From Pyrenula massariospora (lineage: Eukaryota > Ascomycota > Eurotiomycetes > Pyrenulales > Pyrenulaceae): a DNA stretch of 64,000 bases. Below are positions 1-11,087 of this stretch, piece after piece. The stretch is taken from assembly GCA_021030905.1 (NCBI GenBank), contig JAGFMI010000009.1, positions 248,001-312,000 of the forward strand. Reading direction: 5' to 3'. A model generated the notes under the pieces. The model had not been told where the DNA came from. It saw only the letters and a program-made list of their open reading frames with translations, and made no database searches. The position numbers and the translations under genes were made by a program. The number at the start of each line of letters is the position of its first letter. Within the stretch, counting starts at the first letter, position 1.

Positions 1-94
1 TGCGGCGGGCCAGGCGGCTTCTGGAGTCGCTTGGGGCGGAGAGGGCGGAAGTGGCGTAGAGGGCGGTGGTGAGGAAGGGGAGTGAGATCTTCAT
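1..94 (-). CDS. N-terminus of a secreted protein (cut by window edge)
   Basis: On the minus strand an ATG at 94 opens a frame of 31 codons that runs off the left edge. The peptide begins MKISLPFLTTALYATSALSA and continues with a Ser/Arg-rich piece ending in ARR. The first 20 residues form a classic signal peptide with a small-residue cleavage site, and the Arg pair downstream resembles a pro-peptide processing site. This leader style is common in fungal secreted peptidases, including the glutamic peptidases (G1), but too little is present to assign a family. The frame has no stop and no splice site within the window. Certain: a signal peptide. Uncertain: what the mature protein is. Confidence 0.6.
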   Translation of the reverse strand, partial: MKISLPFLTTALYATSALSAPSDSRSRLARR

Positions 95-2472
95 CTTGAT
101 TGAGTAACGGAAAGAATTAGTAGGAGGAAATATGAACGAGAGATTGGTTTGACCTCAAAGTGCTCCTGTGTAAAGAAAAGAAAGTAAAAACAGTGTGGCG
201 GCACCAGGAATTTATAATGTAACGGAGTCTTATCCCGGATATCCAGTAACAAAATCCGGGCGGGGCTAATCTCATATGTATACCGTTATCACCACTACAA
301 ATGGTGTGATTCTGTATCGCAAGGTACGTAGAGTTGCAGTATTCAGGCTTGGACCCTGATCTTGACCGGTGCGGAGCAAGTTATCCCTTCTAGAAGGTAT
401 ACTGGAGCAAGGTTACGGTCGCAATCTAACGGTCACAAGGATCCTAGACCAAGGCTGCTCCGCCATCGATATCAGGGTCCATTTGAATATGACTGATAGG
501 CGGGAATTGGATAGACTCGGCTGATCATCAAAGTGGGCTTCGGAGCTTTGACCGACCCCGGGTTACCAAGATGATCTCCATTGGCTTGCGCCGGGATTTG
601 GCTTGTCCAGTGATAACTATACCCTGCGAGGCCAAGATGTGCTGTACAATTCCGCAAGAGTTATCTGCATATAAGCCGCATTTGTTGGAAGTTGCATCAG
701 TCAACGACAAACGCCGGTAGGAACCGAAACGGATCTAATAAGTCCTGAAAAGGCCTCGGTTCTGATTATTTCGTTCATCATTGTGACTCGTGCACCTAGG
801 GCCGAAGTATCGGTACTCCTTCTGTCCATCCTCGGAAGGCTTGGCATAAAGAGGAAGGTGGTGGCTTATCAGGGTGTACGGGTGAAAATCCACTTCAATT
901 AACGGACAGGGGGATATTTTATGAATGGCAAGGCATCATTTCAAACGATAGGGTGAATCAAGCAGTCAAGAGTTTCAGGACGCACGGATAGCACCGGAAT
1001 AACTGTGAACCTGGAATGTGACAATTTAAGGAAATGGATGATCGTAACAGCCATGGCCGGCGCTATGGAAAGCGCCTGCTACCGCGGTCGGCTAGATAGC
1101 TTAGTTTTGTCTGGCCGAAGACAGCACGTAATGCCGGTCGGTGGGGCGGAAGCGGAGAGCACTACATGACCATCAGGGTTTTCCTAAAGCAGTAACCCTG
1201 GCATTCTGATGTTTATTGGAGCAATCTACCTGGCTGGTCTTCGGTCATTGACCTTCGCACGCCACGCTTGTCATGATGTGTCGCTCTAAAAAGCTTGTAG
1301 TGTCTTGACTACCTTGGCAGGAAACGGTTTCGAAGCCGGAGAGATAGGAATCCGCAGTGTCATTGGGTACATGTTTTGACGGTTGCTGATCTGGTTGAAG
1401 CTTGGGATCGTCACGCGCAGGAGAGGTGGTGTACGGCTAGCTTGGCATCTGCATGGCGTTGCACTTCGCGTACGGCTCTGCTGCAGGGTCTGGCGGTGAC
1501 AGAAATGCCAGGCTCAAAAGTCGACATCACCGGAAGGATGTCGCCATGTGTAGTTCCCTTTTAGCACCGGAGGGCGAGTGCTGCTTCTAGAATGAATTGA
1601 GAAGGGTGCGGAATGGTGCCTTGCGAAAGTCATCTGTGCAGAGGCTTATCGCTCGCAGGGCACCTGGCCACGATAAAATCAAGCGATGACACTTGCTGGA
1701 TGCGGAAGATGGAGGGATGGTGGTGAGGGTCTCGGGAGTTCGGGCAAATCGCATGGCGTTAAGCAGCGCCCTGGTCACGTGTAACGGGACCCCCCGATTC
1801 GAGCGAGGGATGCACAAATGTAACCACGACCGCATGTCCAGGATGCATCCTGGCCTTCTTATCAGTCGCCATTATACTAAGCAAGGCTGCCTAGTATCAA
1901 AGCATTCGAGTCGTCCGATTCTAAATATCTTTGAGCGCGTCCATGACCAATTTCTTTGGGTGCAAAGAAATTTCCCAAGAGGTGCGTATTACTCATGGCG
2001 TATCTTGAAAACTATGCTGTAATAGTACAGATTGGGTATCATAGATTGTAACATTACATCCTTATCCTTGATGGGATTCCTCCCAACGCCGCCAGACCAT
2101 TCTTGCGCCGCATCATGCAGACGACCGTTGCAAGTGATATTCCTTCCCGCTATGCCTGATGCCGCTTGCGAAAACATATCAAAACTCTATACTGCTGATG
2201 GGATAACAATGACAGCTGCTTCCCATCTCGCCGTGATTCTCTGTCACTGAACCATGTTTCAACCAGGCTCTCCGAGAGCCTCCACCATACGATTCGTGTC
2301 AATAATGGGATCAAATGATAAAAAACCGAATCTTCTATTGTCTGCGTGCGAGAGCTCCAGAGGACCCATCATCCACTGTGCAGAAGTCTGTCAGTCTCAG
2401 GCACTGCCTCGGGAGTGCAGTGAGAAAGATCAAGTCCGGCAGAGGCTCGTCACCTAGAATGCTTACATCTTC
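95..2472. other. Intergenic, no gene seen
   Basis: About 2.4 kb with only short unrelated frames (60-110 codons) on both strands. None shows a domain, a signal peptide or splice signals that chain exons together. The first part must hold the promoter of the secreted-protein gene at the left edge, and the last part the 3' end of the EF-hand gene. No repeat, tRNA or transposon motif was recognised. Confidence 0.6.
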
Positions 2473-5451
2473 TTAAAAGAAACCTACCATATCGATCCAA
2501 CTGCCCACAAATCCCAATTTTTTGATTCCACCTTCTCCCAGACCATCGCTGACCATGTGATCCGACGTCATAAGCTTTTCAAATTCAGCGTAGTTGATTC
2601 TTGCCGGCCCGCCACGCTCTTTGGTCTCAGCATCCGTCATCTTGTCTTCGAGCCAGTGAGTAAGGACAGCTGACGTGGGTCTCAGAGGAATGACGTGCGG
2701 ACTGGAGGAGGCGGATCGGTCGTCGGCATCTGGATCGCCGTCAGATTGATCGGTGAGAAGTCTGGCAACGGATGGCGAGTTAGGTCGATTTTGAGGGAGA
2801 GTTGGGTCGGATGTGACTTCTTCCTCCTTAAAATTGCGGGATTCATCGGCGGTGTGACGGGGCTCGGGAGGGCGACGAAGTGACGTGTCAACAGTATAAC
2901 CTGAGTAGTCCAGCAATATCTTGAGCTCTGAATCATCCATGTTTCCGGTGCCAGCTGTTTTGACCGGGAGCCGACCCTGCTTTGCGGTCTCAAACGCTTC
3001 AAGGTCTTCACTATAGTGCTCTCGCAATTTGCGGGACTTCTCTGCATGGATTACCTTTTCCTCTCGTTCCTTGAATAGCTCGTCAAGCAGCTCGTTGAAG
3101 CCTTCATAAACGGCTTGATACAGAATCTCACTTCCGACATCTCTCTCCTGTTCACTTATTTCAAAGCCACCCCATCTTTCGCCCACGGGTATGCTTCGAG
3201 ATGATGTGTTGGATCTCGTTTCATAATCTGTATCCGTAATGGAGTCCTCAAAGCGAACCTTTGAGGAAGAGCGAGACCGTGGCGAGATTGGTCTCGAGCC
3301 AGATACAGAATCACCCTCCACATCAATGCCGTCACTGTCGTCATCATCATCATCGGAGCTATCGGTTTCAGTGTATCCGGGGGGTTTAGTAGCCCCTTCT
3401 TCAACATCAGTGTAGAACCTTCGCTTCAACCAGCGATCATGAACTGCCTGAATGCCTGCCTGTCTAGACTTCTCTGCCTCTTGATCCAGTCTCTGCACCA
3501 TAGCCCACAACACACTTGATCGATCAGTGGGGTTCATAATATTCTCAAGAGGAACGATGGCACCAAGGGTGGTACTGACGTCCTCCTCAGTTACCAACCC
3601 GCTCGGTGGTGGCCACTTGAGATGATGAAACAAAGTCTCTAGTTGATCACGTGCCTTGCTCTTGAAATAGGCCAAAATCTTGTCCCGGAGAGCTGCATTA
3701 TCCCCATTAGGGTTTAGTCTGTCACGACGTTTTTGCTCGATCTCATTGATCAGGGCACTGCGATCTGAGGCATCAACGCCATCTTCTCGCAGGGGGCCAG
3801 TGTTGTCGACCACTGTGAAATCTCCATCTTGTTGAAGGGCTTTCCCCTCGCCTGTTCGAGAATCGTGCCCTGGATGTATTGTACCAAGGAAGGCAGAGCT
3901 GATCGGCTGACTCCCGAGAACGATATCTCGAATATCAGTGATGTTGCTCTCATCTTCCATGTTGATGATAATGTCCCGCATGAATTCTCGCTTGAGGATA
4001 TACCAAGCCCTAAACATTCGGAGGAAGTCCTTTCGGTCCGCGTAACCGTCTCCGTCCAGATCATACCCGTTAAAGATCCTCCACAACTTTGCGTTTCTGG
4101 TCTTGTTGTCTAGACAGGCCTGGACCCCCACGAACTCGGCAAACCCAATCAAACCATCATCATTGAGATCGTAGAAATGGAAGATCCGATCAAAGATGAG
4201 ATTTGGGGGAGGTGGCCGGGAACCTGTGCTTGGAAGAAAAGCCCTGTTGAAGGTCGATCGGTCGATCGCTAACCGGATCCCATCAGGGTCTTGATCCCAT
4301 TCAGTGGCCGCAATCACTCGAAACTGATCCCACAGAGCCTGTATGTGAGACGGCTCAAAGCTGTGTTGCTGTGCGAGTCTTTGTGTGATGTGTTCGGGTA
4401 ACGCTCGCGGCAGTTGCGTTGGTTTTCCAGGGTACCAGACTGGCTGAGCTTGCCTTGGCCCATTATTCCAAGGCATAGGAATACGGATCTTGTAGAACAC
4501 ATGTGTCCGAGTATGGACTTGGAGAGATTCACAGGCCTCACACAAGTCAAAATCTGAGCAATTTGAGCAATGATATCGTATCCCTCGGATTGGCATACGT
4601 CCACAAGCATTGCACTGCACACCACGGTGAATATAATAATTTTTTCGAGAATTGTCCTCTGCAATGTGGTAGAGAAGTGTCAACATTTCCTGACCGTTTG
4701 TCGATTGGTCTTCTTGTTCAGGTCCCAACGGTCCAACATGGTCACTCTGGTTCTCAGTGACTTCATCGACTGCTCTTATAGGGGCATGGAGGTCACCCGG
4801 ACCATCTTCCTGCTGCAGCGTAGTGTGATAATAATCTCGTAGCCCGATGCGGGAATTGTCGGTATGGTTGAACCAATGGACGGCAGCACGAACTGCGTCT
4901 GGCGAGATATCCATTGCTGTGAGTTCCTGCAGCAGATACCGAGTGGCACCTGGTGTGATGGTTGCTCTGTTTGGACGCGAGCCGGTTCTTGGGAGCTCAG
5001 CATCTATGAATGCATTCAGGAAATGTAGGTGGGCCATTAGAACCAGTTGATCTGCAGCCGCTGCTGGGAAACCAGCTCCCACAAACGTGTCTTCAGTTGG
5101 GAGCTGTGATGGCAAATAGAGATACGTGAATTCGTTGCTGTCTGGGCCATCATCTGGCTGTCGTTCACGCTGAAAATAGCCACTACCATAACCTTCATGA
5201 GTATTTTCACGACCTCTCAGCCGCGCGATCAAATTTTGCGCCTCTGCCTCTTCCAAGGCCCGATATCTCCTCCGGTCACCAGTTTCAGCTCTCGAACCAC
5301 GCCTGCGTACGGCATTGCTTCTGTGAAGAGTATTGGTCGAGCGGCTCGTCGAAACATGCTGTGAGAGGAGGTAGATGCCATAGGCGACGGCGACCCCTGA
5401 CAGGGCGAAAAGGACGGGTTGATAGCGCAGCGACGCCCTTGGGGGCGTCAT
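2473..5451 (-). CDS. EF-hand and ZZ-type zinc-finger membrane protein
   Basis: A single open frame of 992 residues from the ATG at 5451. The frame stays open 31 codons further upstream but only through a GTG, so the ATG preceding TPPRASLRY is taken as the start. Residues 11-31 form one membrane-spanning segment right after a short positive N-terminus, which suggests a membrane-anchored protein facing the cytosol. A ZZ zinc finger lies at about 274-322 with cysteines 280, 283, 295, 298, 304 and 307 followed by histidines. Two EF-hand loops follow at 428-439 (ends in Glu) and 464-475 (ends in Asp, so possibly a weaker calcium site). The C-terminal third is acidic, with a run of Asp and many Ser, then charged helices, and is probably disordered. 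ZZ fingers bind peptides, often N-terminal tails of histones or SUMO, and EF-hands bind calcium, so a calcium-responsive adaptor is likely. The exact role is unknown. A genomic gap or intron in the 5' leader cannot be excluded. Confidence 0.85.
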   Translation of the reverse strand: MTPPRASLRYQPVLFALSGVAVAYGIYLLSQHVSTSRSTNTLHRSNAVRRRGSRAETGDRRRYRALEEAEAQNLIARLRGRENTHEGYGSGYFQRERQPDDGPDSNEFTYLYLPSQLPTEDTFVGAGFPAAAADQLVLMAHLHFLNAFIDAELPRTGSRPNRATITPGATRYLLQELTAMDISPDAVRAAVHWFNHTDNSRIGLRDYYHTTLQQEDGPGDLHAPIRAVDEVTENQSDHVGPLGPEQEDQSTNGQEMLTLLYHIAEDNSRKNYYIHRGVQCNACGRMPIRGIRYHCSNCSDFDLCEACESLQVHTRTHVFYKIRIPMPWNNGPRQAQPVWYPGKPTQLPRALPEHITQRLAQQHSFEPSHIQALWDQFRVIAATEWDQDPDGIRLAIDRSTFNRAFLPSTGSRPPPPNLIFDRIFHFYDLNDDGLIGFAEFVGVQACLDNKTRNAKLWRIFNGYDLDGDGYADRKDFLRMFRAWYILKREFMRDIIINMEDESNITDIRDIVLGSQPISSAFLGTIHPGHDSRTGEGKALQQDGDFTVVDNTGPLREDGVDASDRSALINEIEQKRRDRLNPNGDNAALRDKILAYFKSKARDQLETLFHHLKWPPPSGLVTEEDVSTTLGAIVPLENIMNPTDRSSVLWAMVQRLDQEAEKSRQAGIQAVHDRWLKRRFYTDVEEGATKPPGYTETDSSDDDDDDSDGIDVEGDSVSGSRPISPRSRSSSKVRFEDSITDTDYETRSNTSSRSIPVGERWGGFEISEQERDVGSEILYQAVYEGFNELLDELFKEREEKVIHAEKSRKLREHYSEDLEAFETAKQGRLPVKTAGTGNMDDSELKILLDYSGYTVDTSLRRPPEPRHTADESRNFKEEEVTSDPTLPQNRPNSPSVARLLTDQSDGDPDADDRSASSSPHVIPLRPTSAVLTHWLEDKMTDAETKERGGPARINYAEFEKLMTSDHMVSDGLGEGGIKKLGFVGSWIDMVGFF

Positions 5452-6261
5452 GTTTGTTGTGTAGACATCGATACAAAGGGCTAGAACCCACCTGAATTGA
5501 CGAAGGTACGCAACCAAGCTGAGCCAGCGAGACTTGCGATGCACGGCGCGGAACTGTTCCGCCCAAGGTAACTTTGAGGCTTAAGGCTGGCTCGCTGGTT
5601 ATCCCTCGTTTACCCGGACCTGCTGACATACCTTATGCCAGCTTTCAATCAATTACGAATAGTTCTTTTCAACGCTCAAGACGATGAAAGCGAAACCTGC
5701 TCTAGTAGCGCAACGATCTAAGCAAAGCTGTTTCCGATCACCTTGATCCGGTGATCGACCTAAGGAAAAGTTGCGGCGAGATCTGTGTCTGAATCATTTT
5801 CATGCTGTTACCATTGCTGCGCAGGGCCAGTAGTGTAAAGCGACGGCCGTCCATCTTATCAGCCAACCAATAGGTACACTTAGGAATATTTAAAAGCTTG
5901 CTTGCTCTCGTGAAAATACACGCTACTTGAATTAGGTAGCCTTCGAAGGAGGCAGGCTAGGAGAAATTAATTCCCGGCACGACGTTCACCGGTATTTCAC
6001 ATGCTTCCGGAGTGGAAACGTTTGTCGCAGAATAAGTGAGCCAATTATTAGTTTGCCATTTGATTTTTTTAAAAAAATTACGTTTAGCGAATGTCCTAAT
6101 CTCCAACTTGGTCAAATGGAAGCTAACAGGAAGACACTCGTTTGGTGGAAATCTCAAAAACGAGAATCACAACATTAAAGATCAAAGTTCAAGCACAAAC
6201 GGCGCGGCTCAGAGTCATTCGAGCGTTTCCCCCGACTCGCAGTATTCAATCCTCAAGGTGC
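5452..6261. other. Intergenic between two minus-strand genes
   Basis: Holds the promoter of the EF-hand/ZZ gene (right after 5451) and the 3' end of the small membrane protein gene. Short frames near 5957-6371 have no recognisable content. No repeats or RNA genes seen. Confidence 0.5.
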
Positions 6262-7038
6262 CTACTTTCGAGAATCTGTCTCCTTGTATGGAGGAGGGCA
6301 ATGAGACTTCGAGGAATAGCTGGAAGCGGGACTTGACTTTGCTTCAGGCACCTGTCGAGGTGTATGAGTAGTGCTATGTTGTGCCTGTGGCGACGGTTGA
6401 GTTGATTTAGTCCTGCGTTTACGGTTCTGGGCTTTACTCGCGCACCCGGCACAGCATGCACAGAGAAGCAGGAGCGGTATCCAGCCCAAGGTAAAGAAGA
6501 GAATCAAGAAGATCTCGATGACGGGATAGTGTGATAGGAAGACGTGCCCTGCTCCCTGAAGCCGGTATGGAAGATCGGGTGGCCGGATTTCCAGGCTCCC
6601 GTTGGTACTTTTGTAGCTGCAAGTGGAGGGTTTAGTGAGCTTCATTGTATTCTCGGTTTCAAATGGGTGCTGCTTACAACACTGTTGCTCTATGGACCGA
6701 GGCTTTGGAGTAGCTCTCTCCAAAGTTCCAGCCGCAGTTGTCGAATCCAATACCGGAATAGGGGATTGTCACGTATTGATCAATCTCTGAAAGGCCATGC
6801 CGCAACTTCTTTGAGTACGTGATATGCCATTCGGTCTCTAAGCAGAAACTAAACCACTGTAAATGAGCGAACATCCAAATATGGTTGGAAGCACTTACCT
6901 CATCGACGTGTCGGTGGAATTAGTGAAACAGCCACGAGGTTTAATACAGACATTGGTCGTAGGGTCCTTCCCATCATCATCCCTCTTGTGCAAGGAAGAA
7001 AAGGAATCAAGTTGACGTATGTCCAATGACGGAGCCAT
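6262..7038 (-). CDS. Small Cys-rich single-pass membrane protein, 3 exons
   Basis: Exons 7038-6899, 6848-6678 and 6616-6262 join in phase to 221 residues. The donors are GTAAGT and GTAAGC. The first acceptor is the TTTAG at about 6849-6853, because the nearer ACAG would give an immediate stop, and the second is TTGCAG. The N-terminal 135 residues carry several cysteines and an Asp/Arg-rich start. One strong membrane segment lies at about 136-157 and ends in the cysteine cluster CACCAGC, a likely palmitoylation site. The tail is basic and Ser/Pro/Gln-rich and ends with a PPPY-like motif, which is a candidate WW-domain or ubiquitin-ligase docking site. Sequence just upstream of the chosen ATG, in the same frame, encodes a hydrophobic stretch that would look like a signal peptide, but no in-frame ATG precedes it before a stop. 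The true N-terminus may therefore be longer through an unseen exon. Family unknown. Confidence 0.6.
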
Positions 7039-7817
7039 GTTAAGCTTGTCCAAAGATAGCAAAATAGCAGCAAGAAGAGATATAGGGAAGAGGGAAAGTT
7101 GGGAGGGAGGAGATTCGAATACTTATCAAAAGAGGGGTAAACCCGATATCGCTCATGATGCGATGAGGCTCAATCACTCGTGAATGCCTGGCTGCATCGT
7201 CTAGCGTCGCGCCGTGGTTGCGCCTAACCAGTGGAGTTCTGGAGTGGTCTGCAGCCTTGTCAAAAACCTGCTCGTATTCTCGCATTGGACATGAGCGATA
7301 GCTTGGCTGAGGGTCATTTGCCAGCCTACCGTAGATCATTTCCTCAGAGACGAGCCCAGAGCTCTATCTGCTGTGCAATCTAGCATGGGAAGTGTTGTGG
7401 TGGAAGAAGCCTTGTCTGTCTGAGATTTCGCCCTGGTTGCCACACCTTTCTGCTAGTTCATTCTGGGTCTAGCTCCTAGGGACTAGTTAGCCTTTCTACG
7501 TCGATTGTGAGGACTTTCTTTTGTTCTTTGGTATCCACGCAATATTTTGCGGCATTTCTCTCTCCGCTTCGAGCAGCTCACTTTCGCAAAAGTTTCTCTC
7601 GGGCGATAGAAGTGTTTATTGGTATAAGACCAGTGCCATATTTTAGCGGAAAAGAACACCGTCGGCTTCAGTAAATGAGACTGAACCAACAAATCGTGAA
7701 CCCCTCAACTTAATGCTTATATAGTGCAGCATGCGTCTACGGCAAGTATCCCTTACCAGCCTCTAGAATGCATCTTCTGAATCTAATGCCGAAGGAGTCT
7801 ATTTCCTGGGGATATCG
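7039..7817. other. Intergenic
   Basis: Promoter side of the small membrane protein gene and 3' flank of the F-box-like gene. A 99-codon minus-strand frame at 7040-7339 could be an extra 5' exon of the small membrane protein, but I could not join it with convincing splice sites. Nothing else recognisable. Confidence 0.4.
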
Positions 7818-9032
7818 CTAACGCTTTCCCGCTGCCAATATCCGCAATTCATTCTGTACCTCCTCCAGAAAAGCCTTTTCCTCTTCGTTTCGTGCGCGTT
7901 TGATGCAATTTCTGAAGTGGGCTGCGTGTCGCTCCTGTCGGCACTGGCCACAAAATGCTACTAACTCGCAGGATGAGCATTGAGCTTCCAACATCTTTAC
8001 ATAGGATATTTCCATCTTGCATCCCCTGCAAACGTCAAGCTTGTGAAGGCTTTTGAGGAGACATGCACTGATAGCAAGGTGCACTCCCTCCTCTTTCGTG
8101 ATTTCGTATGAGCGTGGAAGCTCCATGATAGCTTGGGCTATGTGCTTCGGCGTAGCATTCCCCTGAAGCTGAAGGATGTTATCCGAGATTGACTTTGATC
8201 GCAATGCTGGCTGCGCGGAAATGGTAACAGTAAATTCAGCGTCATCCCCCGTCGTCCCGATATGCCGATCGATGTGGAGTGGAGTGCCATGCTCAGGACC
8301 TTTACTCAGCAACCATGACTGTCGTCCTTTCCACACGTCAATCCCAAATTGCTCTCTCCACATTACACAATGCGCGCAGTGCATCACTTCAAGACGGATA
8401 CTCGCGTTTGGCGGGAGTTGTGGGATGATTTCGTCGTTGAAGAGTTGAACAAGCTTTTCAGGGCGCTTGCAACTATCTATGGAAACACCCACGGCGACAT
8501 TAATGCTGCTGAGGTGATGGAGTCCTTTCAAGAATGCCCAACGAGAGAAAATCGGAGGTCTGCTTATCGGCTTCTGCTCTCCACTCAACAGTAGGCGGCT
8601 CATTGTCGTAATCGAAACATTCTTGATGTTGTCTCTTGATAAATTTGATCGGCTCCGAAGATACTGCAGGAAGGGCATATGATCTTGAGCTGCATTCATG
8701 ATAACAAGGAATTTATTTTGTCCATAATAGACCGGTGTTCCTTCCAGTCGCAGCTGTCGATTGACATACAGCAGAGAGTTCTTCCGATGGTTATGCTGAT
8801 AATCGAACTTTGTATGGTCATCTGATTCTTCCAGCTTAAAGCTGCGAATTTGCTGGCGAATGATATTCTCCTCCGAGATATCCTCGTCCAGGGTATCAAA
8901 CACAATTTCTTGTTCAGCAATAGCTGACTTCTTGAAACTAGAAAAGACTTCATGCTGAGGAAAGACAAATCGGAAGATGTTGTCGCGTATCTCTGGCGGA
9001 ATGCACAGCAACGTCGGCTTGGGCTCTGACAT
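7818..9032 (-). CDS. F-box-like protein with C-terminal MYND-like zinc finger
   Basis: Intronless frame of 404 residues. The N-terminus (about residues 8-25, core CIPPEIRDNIFRFVFP) is the degenerate F-box-like start seen in many orphan ascomycete proteins, which would recruit a substrate to an SCF ubiquitin ligase if functional. The middle has the usual pattern of such proteins, a 'nRQLRLEGTPVYYGQNKF' block in which a bristle of exposed secondary structure follows the box. Near the C-terminus, at about residues 335-380, cysteines are spaced CxxC, CxxC, CxxC and then HxxxC, close to a MYND finger though the third pair has spacing two instead of three. MYND fingers bind proline-rich peptides. 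The combination suggests an adaptor. Its target is unknown. Confidence 0.7.
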   Translation of the reverse strand: MSEPKPTLLCIPPEIRDNIFRFVFPQHEVFSSFKKSAIAEQEIVFDTLDEDISEENIIRQQIRSFKLEESDDHTKFDYQHNHRKNSLLYVNRQLRLEGTPVYYGQNKFLVIMNAAQDHMPFLQYLRSRSNLSRDNIKNVSITTMSRLLLSGEQKPISRPPIFSRWAFLKGLHHLSSINVAVGVSIDSCKRPEKLVQLFNDEIIPQLPPNASIRLEVMHCAHCVMWREQFGIDVWKGRQSWLLSKGPEHGTPLHIDRHIGTTGDDAEFTVTISAQPALRSKSISDNILQLQGNATPKHIAQAIMELPRSYEITKEEGVHLAISACLLKSLHKLDVCRGCKMEISYVKMLEAQCSSCELVAFCGQCRQERHAAHFRNCIKRARNEEEKAFLEEVQNELRILAAGKR

Positions 9033-11087
9033 TTTTGTTTGTGGAGACGCTGATATCTCTATTCCTTAGGCTCGACTTCTATCTAACTAGACTGGAGTAT
9101 TTCTCACGCCTGGGATGAGCAAGTGGACAAGTGAGATGATGAGTGTGCCAGTGAGGTGAAGGTGAAGTAAATGAAATAACATCCAAGGTTGCGGGATTTG
9201 GAATTGAGGAGCGGTAACCAGATTGGGCCGACAGGGACAAACTCCGAACAACTGTTCTCGCTCCATGCTCTAATCTCGTCAGTGGACCTTTGAAAACCCC
9301 TCATCCGGGGGCGACAGATTCTGCGAATAATTTGGACGAACTTTCCGCCTTTCCTTCTGAACTGAATGCTTTAACGGCATTATTTAAAATTATTAGGGAG
9401 TCATAGACTACTACTTGGCGAAGAGGCCCATTAATTGGGTGTAATGAAATATGGAAGTGCCTCGATGTGCATCGGAGCCATCGAAGTGGTCAACTTCTTG
9501 TAACACTGAGAGCGTGACAGAAAATGTGGCTGGATAGAAGTCTTGTCGGTCGACCGGCTCATGAGTCCTTGATGTATCAGATATTGTCTTCCCCGATCTG
9601 CAGCTTGTATGTGCCGTTTTTCGAATATTGCTCAAAAGCTTAGAGATGCGCCTCGATGATGTCGGTAAGACCAAGTTCATATGCGCATCAGATGTCTCGT
9701 CTTATCCGCGGACACTGATTCTCCGATCCTCGTCACCACTTACACTAGCTCAAATTGAAACAACAATTTCCAAACTAGCTAGCAAAGCCTCTTTCCTGTG
9801 AGCTTCTGTAAAGATTCGCAATCAAACTTATAAGCTCATCTTGCCACCGGATGAGATCTTCAAGGTATCCAAGTGCAGACCCAAACCGCCTATTACCTGA
9901 CTCAATCCGACTACGGGGCGAGCATTATCTCGCAACGAGTTTGAGATTGAACGTCTTCAAAATTACTTGAAACACCAGAAGAGTGACGGAGCTCCTGCGA
10001 ATATGAACAGCAAGTTGGTGACGATGTCGATTCTATGAATTCTAGAGATCGGTGCTCGCTCACAAGGTCTACTTGAGGAGCATACTTAATTAATTCATGT
10101 CAAGATTGGCCTTCAAGGTTTCTCGCAACTATAATCACGTCGCTCAAACAAAAATAATCCTACAGGTTCATTGTCGCATTAGGGACGAGACAGTCGAGCC
10201 CTTGTATCACCGCAAGATAGTCCTGAGTGAACTCAAGTTCAGTAAATGCTTTTAAAGTATTGATGTTTGGGTTTGAGATCTTTTACGATGATAGTATCTC
10301 AGACCTTCCTCAGTGCCTCTGTTGCGTATAGATTCTGCTGTAAGAAGCACAAATGCCAGCAAGATCGGTGGTATGTGCGTAAAATTGATGGAGGTGCTTG
10401 TGTCTTCTAGTTTGACCAAAATGCAACATGAGCATATCCCCCGATGTGCCAAGTATAGGAGCAACAATTTATTGTCGAGGAGATTCGACGTGTCAGATCA
10501 TATGGAGAAAGCAAGGATAGAAGGAACTTTGATAGAATCTTAATAGTCAGCCATGGAGTTCGGGACGTCTCATGGAAGCGAAGCTATTGCACTAAGTGTT
10601 ATTCACAGTAATCTCCTACGTAAAGCATCTAAGGGGGCTTAGTGCTCGTCTCGGCGGCTCGCTTCTAGTTTCCCTACCTTCTCGGCTGGAACTGCCTACA
10701 CACTTTCGCCTCCGACGGTGCTCCAGCACCCGCAAGGCGCCTTTTACACAGCCATACAGGTACCGCCTCCTCCGACAACTCGAGATACAAATACTGTCTT
10801 GGCAACTCCGACCGTTGAATGGAGTGAGGTGCCGTATTGAGTCAGAGATTCGTCTAATTTAGCTTCCCATTCATGATTCTTAGAGCTGATCATTGGATAT
10901 CTGTCCCTGCTACGATTTCGTCACTTCTTGATCTAGAGAACATTACTCGAAGTAAGAGTGGTTTTCAAGGATGTTGCAGTCATAGAGGTGCTCTAAAACT
11001 CTGCATTTCTCGTTTATTTGTTTTTCTCTGCATCTTTGGACTTGTCTCAGCCCTCAAGTGGATGAAAGTATCGCAACACGTTTGATA
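9033..11087. other. Intergenic, no gene seen
   Basis: Two kilobases between the divergently arranged F-box-like and HET genes. It contains only short frames without homologous features. A polypyrimidine-rich stretch precedes the HET gene, consistent with a promoter. No repeat or RNA gene recognised. Confidence 0.5.
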
